A stretch of 64,000 nt of DNA from Simonsiella muelleri ATCC 29453 (GTDB lineage: Bacteria > Pseudomonadota > Gammaproteobacteria > Burkholderiales > Neisseriaceae). The notes below the pieces were generated by a model. The model was not told the origin of the DNA. It made no database searches and was given only the letters and a program-made list of their open reading frames with translations. The number at the start of each line of letters is the position of its first letter. Position 1 is the stretch's first letter. Below are positions 58,436-64,000 of this stretch, piece after piece. The stretch spans positions 2,356,001 to 2,420,000 of the forward strand of contig NZ_CP019448.1 of the NCBI RefSeq assembly GCF_002951835.1. Direction: 5' to 3'. Both the position numbers and the translations under genes were made by a program.

Positions 58436-58957
58436 ATGAAAACTATGCAAAAAGGTTTCACATTAATCGAGTTGATGATTGTAATCGCTATTATCGGTAT
58501 TTTGGCTGCTATCGCATTGCCTGCTTACCAAGACTACACTGTTCGCTCAAAAATTTCTGAGGCTTTGATTGCTTCTTCTTCTGCTAAAGGCATGGTATCT
58601 GAAGCATTCCAATCTGATAGTTTGTCTGGTGTAGCAACTGCTGCTACTGCTTATAATGCCAAACCTAAGTCTGAAAAATCTTCTAAATATGTTGATGATA
58701 TCGTGGTTAATGCAGCTGATGGTGCAATCACTGTAACGTTGTCTAAAGCTAGCAACGTAGGTTTCCCAGCTGAAGTTAAAGGTAAAACTATTGTCTTCAC
58801 TCCATATGTGAAAAAAGCTAAGTTGGCTGAAGGTGCGCAAGGTGCGATTGACTGGGCTTGTGCTTCTAATGCAAACGGTACTGCAACTGCTCGTGGTTTA
58901 ACATCACCAACTGCTGGTACTTTGCCATCTAAATACGCTCCTTCTGAGTGTCGTTAA
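58436..58957 (+). CDS. pilA1: Type IV major pilin, first copy
   Basis: 173 residues. The 7-residue leader MKTMQKG is cut before Phe8, giving FTLIELMIVIAIIGILAAIA, the class IVa pilin helix with Glu at mature position 5. The globular domain ends with CASN...APSECR, two cysteines that form the C-terminal disulfide loop. It is followed by a short hairpin (59020-59046). It is 61 bases of noncoding leader plus a sigma-54 promoter downstream of the YdcF gene. K. kingae names such tandem genes pilA1 and pilA2; I follow that order tentatively. Confidence 0.9.
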   Translation: MKTMQKGFTLIELMIVIAIIGILAAIALPAYQDYTVRSKISEALIASSSAKGMVSEAFQSDSLSGVATAATAYNAKPKSEKSSKYVDDIVVNAADGAITVTLSKASNVGFPAEVKGKTIVFTPYVKKAKLAEGAQGAIDWACASNANGTATARGLTSPTAGTLPSKYAPSECR

Positions 58958-59019
58958 TTTTTAAGTGATAAGTTTTATTGCTGAATAAATAGAAAATTTG
59001 GGCATGATTGCTCAATGAG

Positions 59020-59046
59020 AAGCAGAATTCTAAGGATTCTGCTTTT
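59020..59046 (+). terminator. Terminator after the first pilin gene
   Basis: AAGCAGAAT/ATTCTGCTT stem (59020-59028 with 59036-59044), then TT. A short T run, so moderate strength. Confidence 0.7.
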
Positions 59047-59067
59047 CGTCATACAAAATAATAAATA

Positions 59068-59203
59068 AGAACCTGTTTTCATCATCTTAATAGCTTGCTT
59101 TTATCGCCACTTCATGCGCCTACTGCATTGGCTTGAAAAGTTGCCTAGTATTCGCAAAAATTGTTAATAAAATCAAGTTATCAATCTTACGAACACAGGT
59201 TCT
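59068..59203. repeat. Diverged MITE of the AGAACCTG family, copy E, between the pilin genes
   Basis: 136 bp with AGAACCTGTTTTCATCATC at the left and GAACACAGGTTCT at the right. The interior shares only patches (GCCTAGTATTCG) with copies A-D. It ends 2 bp before the ribosome site of the second pilin gene. Confidence 0.65.
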
Positions 59204-59216
59204 AAAGGAAATCTAG

Positions 59217-59738
59217 ATGAAAAACAATATGCAAAAGGGCTTCACTCTCATTGAATTGATGATTGTGATTGCTATTATTGGGATTTTGGCGGCAATTGCA
59301 TTGCCAGCATATCAAGATTATACTGTTCGCGCGAAGATATCTGAAGCGTTGTTGGCGGTATCATCTGTCAAAACTTTTATTGCAGAAGCCTTTGAAACCG
59401 ATGGGTACACAGGTGTAACCAGTGCTGCCGCCGCGTATAATAAGTCTAAACCCAAATCCGAAAAAATTAGTAAATATGTTGAAGACATTCAAATTGATGA
59501 AATAACAGGTGCAATTTCTGTTTACATCAAGAATGATAAAAGTTTGCCTAAAGAAGCACAAAATGCAACCCTTGTTTTGACTCCACACGTGTTGGGTAAC
59601 GCCTTATCTGAAAAAGTGCATGGCGCGATCGATTGGGCTTGTAGCAGCACAGGTACGGGTACAGCAAACGCTCGTTTGTTGAGAGCCGCTCAACCAGGTA
59701 CATTACCTGCTAAATACGCACCGTCTGAATGTCGCTAA
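59217..59738 (+). CDS. pilA2: Type IV pilin, second copy
   Basis: 173 residues. Leader MKNNMQKG, mature N-terminal helix identical in pattern to the first pilin (FTLIELMIVIAIIGILAAIA), and the same C-terminal WACS...APSECR disulfide loop. The central region (residues ~70-140) has diverged. AAAGGAAA precedes the ATG right after the MITE, so its promoter must lie in or beyond that element. K. kingae also has two tandem pilins, of which the first is the main subunit; the role of this second is uncertain. Confidence 0.88.
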   Translation: MKNNMQKGFTLIELMIVIAIIGILAAIALPAYQDYTVRAKISEALLAVSSVKTFIAEAFETDGYTGVTSAAAAYNKSKPKSEKISKYVEDIQIDEITGAISVYIKNDKSLPKEAQNATLVLTPHVLGNALSEKVHGAIDWACSSTGTGTANARLLRAAQPGTLPAKYAPSECR

Positions 59739-59757
59739 TAAATTGAATTCACGCAAA

Positions 59758-59798
59758 AAGGCAGCCTGAAAACCATTGTTCGGTTTTCAGGCTGCCTT
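59758..59798. terminator. Bidirectional terminator between the pilins and edd
   Basis: A perfect 17-bp inverted repeat of facing uptake sequences (59758-59774 with 59782-59798). Confidence 0.88.
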
Positions 59799-59810
59799 GC
59801 AATTGTTGAA

Positions 59811-61643
59811 TTATGCGAAATCACCACCAAAACTCATCGCGCCCGTTTCCGCGCTGCTGGTTTGGCTGCGGAATCCTGCAAATAATTCACGTCCGATACC
59901 GTGTGTGTTTTTGGACAAATCAGGCATCGGCGCAACACGCGCATCAAATTCTTTCGCATCAACCAATACATTTAATTCGCCTGTATGCGCGTTAAATTGA
60001 ATTAAATCACCTGTTTTGATTTTGCCAATACCACCACCCATCAATGCTTCAGGCGACATATGAATCGCAGCAGGTACTTTGCCAGATGCGCCCGACATCC
60101 GTCCATCGGTAACCAATGCCACTTTTTGTCCGCGGTCTTGCAAAATTGCCAAAGGCGGTGTGAGCTTGTGTAATTCAGGCATACCATTGGCGCGCGCACC
60201 TTGGTAACGAACCACACACACGAAATCTTTGCCGTCCAATTCGCCACGTTCAAATGCAGCCAATACATCGCGTTGGTCATCAAACACAATGGCCGGGGCT
60301 TCAATGACAAAGGTATTGGGTTTCATGGCAGATACTTTAATCACGCCGCGTCCGATGTTGCCTTTCATTAATTTTAAGCCACCGTCTGGAGAGAATGGGT
60401 TATCGTAAGTGCGTAAAATATCTTCGTTTAAACTTTTTTTAGTGGCATCTTTCCAAACTAATTTGCCGTTGTCCAAGAATGGTTCTTGCGTATAAGCCGC
60501 CATGCCGTGTCCAACTACGGTGTCTACATCATCATGCAATAAACCGTTTTCACGCAATTCACGAATCACAAACGGCAAACCACCAGCCGCTGCAAAATGG
60601 TTTACATCGGCTTGTCCATTTGGATACACGCGAATCAGCAGTGGAATAATGGAAGAAATTTCATCAAAATCGTCCCAATTTAAAATCACGCCAGCCGCGC
60701 GCGCCATGGCGACTAAGTGCATGGTGTGGTTGGTTGAACCACCTGTCGCCATTAAACCAATAATCGCATTGATGAATGATTTTTCCGATAACATTTCGCC
60801 AATCGGTTTCAGGCTGCCTGAACGCAGATTTTGTGCCATGTGTGCGGCTGCATGGCGTGTTAAGGCTTCGCGCATGGGTGTGTAAGGATTGAAAAACGCA
60901 GCAGCTGGCAAATGCACGCCCATAAATTCCATCATCATTTGGTTGGAGTTTGCTGTGCCATAAAATGTGCAAGTACCAGGGCTGTGATATGACCCCATTT
61001 CGCTTGCTAACAGGGCTTCGCGACCAACTTTACCTTCGGCAAATAATTGGCGGGTACGTGCTTTTTCTTTGTTGCCAATGCCACTTTGCATTGGACCAGC
61101 TGGCACAAACAGTGCAGGAATATGACCACACGACAACGCACCAATCATCAAACCAGGAACAATTTTATCGCACACGCCAAAAAACAACGCGCCATCAAAC
61201 ATTTGATGCGACAAACCCACTGCTGTACTCATCGCAATCACATCACGCGAAAACAACGACAATTCCATGCCTTCATAGCCTTGTGTGATGCCATCGCACA
61301 TGGCTGGTGTGCCACCTGCCACTTGGGCGGTTGCACCGAATTTTTGCGCTTCGTCTTTAATCCAATCGGGGAAATCTTTGAAAGGTTGATGCGCAGACAC
61401 CATGTCATTGTATGCGCTAATCATGCCAATATTTGGCACATCTGATTTTTGCATTTCAATTTTGATGGTTTTGGGCATAGACGCATAGCCGTGCGCCAAA
61501 TTAGAACAGCCGAGTTGGTCGCGTTCCACTTTGCCTTGTTGTTTTAAGGCGCGGATTCGGTTGAGATACACTTCACGCGTGGGGCGCGAACGTTCAATAA
61601 TGCGGTCGGTGATTTCTTTTAATTTTGGGTGTAGTGGTTTCAT
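59811..61643 (-). CDS. edd: Phosphogluconate dehydratase
   Basis: 610 residues of the IlvD/Edd family. Cluster-binding cysteines are expected in PAMCDGITQG (near residue 119), GALSCGHIPAL and the nearby Edd-specific segments. The C-terminal VTDGRMSGASGKVPAAIHMSPEA signature is present. It dehydrates 6-phosphogluconate to KDPG, the defining Entner-Doudoroff step, using the product of zwf and pgl in this window. eda is not next to it. The IS5-type element inserted 12 bp upstream of its ATG leaves only the ribosome site AGGAAG attached. Confidence 0.95.
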   Translation of the reverse strand: MKPLHPKLKEITDRIIERSRPTREVYLNRIRALKQQGKVERDQLGCSNLAHGYASMPKTIKIEMQKSDVPNIGMISAYNDMVSAHQPFKDFPDWIKDEAQKFGATAQVAGGTPAMCDGITQGYEGMELSLFSRDVIAMSTAVGLSHQMFDGALFFGVCDKIVPGLMIGALSCGHIPALFVPAGPMQSGIGNKEKARTRQLFAEGKVGREALLASEMGSYHSPGTCTFYGTANSNQMMMEFMGVHLPAAAFFNPYTPMREALTRHAAAHMAQNLRSGSLKPIGEMLSEKSFINAIIGLMATGGSTNHTMHLVAMARAAGVILNWDDFDEISSIIPLLIRVYPNGQADVNHFAAAGGLPFVIRELRENGLLHDDVDTVVGHGMAAYTQEPFLDNGKLVWKDATKKSLNEDILRTYDNPFSPDGGLKLMKGNIGRGVIKVSAMKPNTFVIEAPAIVFDDQRDVLAAFERGELDGKDFVCVVRYQGARANGMPELHKLTPPLAILQDRGQKVALVTDGRMSGASGKVPAAIHMSPEALMGGGIGKIKTGDLIQFNAHTGELNVLVDAKEFDARVAPMPDLSKNTHGIGRELFAGFRSQTSSAETGAMSFGGDFA

Positions 61644-61654
61644 GTCGCTTCCTA

Positions 61655-62505
61655 GGGGCTAATGACAATTCAAAAAAAGAGGCAAAGGATTTAAGATATT
61701 GTTTCCACGCAACCATCCCAAACCTTTGCCATGTCCCGAAACACGCTTACAAATGAAACATGGTCAAGACTGTTGCCTATTTTGAAACAGCTTGGCATTT
61801 ATCGCAAGAAAAATTTACGCAAAACAGTAGAAGGTATCCTATTTCGCTTACGTACAGGCTGCCAATGGGCTGATATACCTAGTTATTTTGGTAAAGCAAA
61901 CAGCCTTTACCAAAGTTTCAATCGCTGGTCTAAACGCGGTATTTTTACCCGATTATTCAAACATTTGGTAGATACACCCGATATGGAATGGGTCTTTATG
62001 GACGGTAGCCATATCCGCGTTCATCAACACGGTATGGGTAAACAATCCATTACGCATCAAGCTGTTGGTAAGAGTATCGGTGGTCATACGTCTAAAATTC
62101 ATTTAGCGGTTGATGCTTGTGGTAATCCAATTGAATTTATCATTACAGCTGGTAATGTAAATGATATTGTTGTTGCGCCTGATTTATTGGCACAATTGGA
62201 TTTAAGTGATAATGAAACCGTGTGTGCTGATAGGGGTTTTGACAGTGATACTTTTCGTCGGTTAATTCAGTCTAAACAAAGTAAAGCCAATATTCCATAT
62301 AAGAAAAATAGAGAACATCTTAATGTGGGCACAGATTGGTATTTATATAAAATCAGGCACTTGGTAGAAAACGCTTTTGCGCGATTAAAGCATTTTCGTG
62401 CGCTGGCAACACGGTACGATAAATTAAAACGTAATTATGAAAGTACTGTATCATTAGCTTGTGCTTTGATTTGGTTGAAATTATAGCTAAAATGTCATTA
62501 GCCCC
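61655..62505 (+). mobile_element. IS5-family insertion sequence (IS427-like), intact
   Basis: 851 bp. Terminal inverted repeats begin GGGGCTAATGACA (left from 61655, right ending 62505). It is flanked by TA (61653-61654 and 62506-62507), the usual small target duplication of this group. It contains one full transposase gene and appears recently active. Confidence 0.9.
61731..62486 (+). CDS. IS5-family transposase
   Basis: 251 residues in one uninterrupted frame. The N-terminal segment (LRKTVEGILFRLRTGCQWADIP) is typical of IS427-group transposases. The DDE residues lie in VFMDGSHIRV, TVCADRGFDSD and RHLVENAFARLKHFR. No frameshift is needed, unlike many relatives. It is read towards the ribF side, opposite to edd. 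Confidence 0.93.
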   Translation: MSRNTLTNETWSRLLPILKQLGIYRKKNLRKTVEGILFRLRTGCQWADIPSYFGKANSLYQSFNRWSKRGIFTRLFKHLVDTPDMEWVFMDGSHIRVHQHGMGKQSITHQAVGKSIGGHTSKIHLAVDACGNPIEFIITAGNVNDIVVAPDLLAQLDLSDNETVCADRGFDSDTFRRLIQSKQSKANIPYKKNREHLNVGTDWYLYKIRHLVENAFARLKHFRALATRYDKLKRNYESTVSLACALIWLKL

Positions 62506-62540
62506 TAATAAATAAAACAAAATAAGCTAATCGGTGCATA

Positions 62541-62560
62541 TGTAATTTTACAACATTATA
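62541..62560 (-). promoter_or_regulatory. Probable original edd promoter and operator, cut off by the IS
   Basis: On the minus strand TATAAT (plus 62560-62555) is followed after 2 nt by the palindrome TGTAAAATTACA (plus 62552-62541). TTACAGATTTTCTGTAA, another palindrome, lies upstream (62600-62616). HexR-type operators have a similar TGTAA...TTACA form. With the IS in place the -10 is about 910 bp from the edd start. Confidence 0.5.
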
Positions 62561-62698
62561 CAATGATTTTAGCTTTTAAATCGCAAAATTAATGCAGTTT
62601 TACAGATTTTCTGTAATATTGTTACTAAATGAGTCTTTTAAGGCAGCCTGAACAATCAAATTCTATTCGTACATGAGGGAGCGGATAATAGTATTTTT

Positions 62699-62748
62699 AG
62701 AACTTGTGTTCATAATCTTAATCGCTTGACTTCTAGAACACAGGTTAT
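62699..62748. repeat. Short remnant of the AGAACCTG MITE family, copy F
   Basis: About 50 bp from AGAACTTGTGTTCATAATC to GAACACAGGTT. It shares ends and an ATCTTAATCGCTTG-like patch with copy E but lacks most of the interior. It lies just downstream of the ribF stop. Confidence 0.5.
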
Positions 62749-62753
62749 TAATT

Positions 62754-63677
62754 TTAAAAGACTATATTTGCCAACCATGTTTGTGCATCGAGCATGTCTT
62801 GTTGAATTTGTTGTTGCAGAGTGGTTAAATCTGCGAATTTTTCTTCATCACGCAATTTATGTAGGAATTGCACGTCAATTCGTTCGCCGTATAAATTTCC
62901 AGAATAATCAAATAAATGAACTTCTAGTTTAGGAGTCAATGTATTGGACACAGTTGGATTCACACCAAAACTCGCCACGCCATGGTATTTGCCAAACGCA
63001 GTCAATACGCGCACCACAAACACGCCACGTAACGCGTAGGAATGTTTCGGTAAATGCACGTTGGCGGTGGGACAACCGATGGTTCGCCCCAATTTGGCAC
63101 CGTGTTTCACATGACCACTTAAGGTGTAGGCGTGTCCTAAAATTTGCGTGGCGGTGCGCAAATCGCCTGCCGCAAGAGCTTGGCGTACGGCGGTGCTGCT
63201 GGCACGGCAGCCTGAAACCAAAACGCTGGGCGTATTCTGTGTTTCAAATTGTGAATACGATTGCAACAATTCAAAATCGCCACCGCGTGCCTTGCCAAAA
63301 CGAAAATCATCACCGACCAATAAATAACGCGTATTTAAATGACCCAACAAAATGTGTTGAATAAAATCGTGAGCAGTTTTATTGGCAAAATTTGGAGTAA
63401 ATCTTTGTACCCAAACAGTTTTCAGGCAGCCTGATTGCTGTAGCAATTGAATTTTGTCGCGTAAAGGCGTGAGCCGATAGGGCGGAGATTGTTGGGCGAA
63501 AAATTCTGTGGGTTGCGGTTCAAAGATGATGGCGGTGGTGGCGAGTTGGCGTTGTTCGGCTTGTTGCTTAAGAGTTTGTAAAATATGGAGATGACCTGTG
63601 TGTACGCCGTCAAAATTGCCAATCGTTACTGCGCTGCCTTGTGGTACAAATGGGTGTGTTCCGAAAATAATATTCAT
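62754..63677 (-). CDS. ribF: Bifunctional riboflavin kinase/FAD synthetase
   Basis: 307 residues. The N-terminal nucleotidyltransferase motif GNFDGVHTGH (near residue 23) is followed by the C-terminal riboflavin kinase domain with GRTIGCPTAN (near residue 190) and GVASFGVNPT. It makes FMN and FAD from riboflavin in the cytoplasm. An uptake palindrome is embedded near 63420. The gene is usually followed by ileS; here it is not visible. Confidence 0.95.
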   Translation of the reverse strand: MNIIFGTHPFVPQGSAVTIGNFDGVHTGHLHILQTLKQQAEQRQLATTAIIFEPQPTEFFAQQSPPYRLTPLRDKIQLLQQSGCLKTVWVQRFTPNFANKTAHDFIQHILLGHLNTRYLLVGDDFRFGKARGGDFELLQSYSQFETQNTPSVLVSGCRASSTAVRQALAAGDLRTATQILGHAYTLSGHVKHGAKLGRTIGCPTANVHLPKHSYALRGVFVVRVLTAFGKYHGVASFGVNPTVSNTLTPKLEVHLFDYSGNLYGERIDVQFLHKLRDEEKFADLTTLQQQIQQDMLDAQTWLANIVF

Positions 63678-63833
63678 GATTTTGGTATGATTTTTTTTAA
63701 TGAAATCGTATTTTAATAATTTTTCAGGCAGGCTTATAGTGCGTAATGAAAAATATTTGGGAGTAAAAACCGATATAATGGTGTTTTCTTAATTTTTCAG
63801 GCAGCCTGAAAAAGTATTTGGAGATTTTTTATA

Positions 63834-64000
63834 ATGAAATACAAAATGTTATTTTTATCCGCATGGCTTTTAACTGCTCACACCGCGATGGCGCAACCAC
63901 ATTTGCCTGCCGAAATGTATCAATCTTCACGCGGTGCAATCGTGAAAATCAAAGACCGTGGTGATGGCGAATGGTATGTCAAATCGGTGGTGCGTGGCAG
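63834..64000 (+). CDS. Secreted protein, N-terminal part (cut by window end)
   Basis: 55 codons are visible, starting at ATG 63834 with GGAG about 10 nt upstream. Signal peptide: MKYKMLFLSAWLLTAHTAMA, cleavage near AMA-QPH at 20. The mature start HLPAEMYQSSRGAIVKIKDRG is not one I can place. An uptake sequence lies just upstream (63798-63811). The frame stays open to the end of the window. Confidence 0.6.
   Translation, partial: MKYKMLFLSAWLLTAHTAMAQPHLPAEMYQSSRGAIVKIKDRGDGEWYVKSVVRG

Noticed and set aside
61655..62505. IS5 element as the source of the AGAACCTG MITEs
   Set aside because: The terminal repeats differ completely (GGGGCTAATGACA against AGAACCTG).

Overview
The window is chromosomal DNA of a member of the Neisseriaceae. 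The 16S rRNA, the ribosomal proteins, an Opa-like outer membrane protein, PilE/PilA-type pilins with a TfpX/TfpZ accessory protein, and dprA all point there. So do dozens of copies of the DNA uptake sequence AGGCAGCCTGAA, the Kingella-type dialect, rather than the Neisseria ATGCCGTCTGAA form. Kingella or a close relative (Alysiella, Simonsiella, Conchiformibius) is likely; I cannot name the species. The DNA is AT-rich. Uptake sequences occur as near-palindromes, or as inverted pairs that form the terminators of several genes.

Layout. 1-6.3 kb: the end of rplQ, a secreted protein divergent from an XRE regulator, then a detached part of the S10 operon (rplC to rpsQ). 6.4-9.6 kb: secA and a GlsB-type membrane protein. 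9.7-13.4 kb: a large RTX/serralysin-type metalloprotease interrupted by a 4-nt deletion inside an array of 30-bp repeats. 13.5-16.4 kb: copper chaperone and copper ATPase under a CueR-type promoter, then rpmE. 16.5-21.7 kb: DUF4124 protein, guaB, a second XRE/secreted-protein pair, ogt and a sodium symporter. 21.8-28.0 kb: tRNA-Asn, then a complete rrn operon (16S, tRNA-Ile, tRNA-Ala, 23S, 5S).

28-41 kb carries sugar catabolism: zwf, pgl, glk, hexR and pgi, with edd at 60-61.6 kb. Together they suggest an Entner-Doudoroff/pentose phosphate route under HexR. Among them lie a split membrane spermidine-synthase-like pair, nudE, sppA, a DUF2147 protein and an ISC ferredoxin. 41-53 kb: dprA amid a dense cluster of DnaA-box sequences, a PlsC-type acyltransferase, gldA, hemA, an SDR/LysR divergent pair, tyrS, a TfpZ-like protein, a small Roadblock-like protein, a LysR regulator and an Opa-family porin. 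54-64 kb: cueR, class I fumarase, ampD, a YdcF protein, tandem pilins (the first with a sigma-54 promoter), edd with an IS5-type element inserted just ahead of it, ribF and the start of a secreted protein.

The most unusual content is non-coding. There are three families of short inverted-repeat elements (MITE-like), one of them nested inside another right after cueR. An IS separates edd from its probable promoter. DnaA boxes cluster around dprA. The ribosomal protein genes are reordered. I found no CRISPR array or recognisable defence island.
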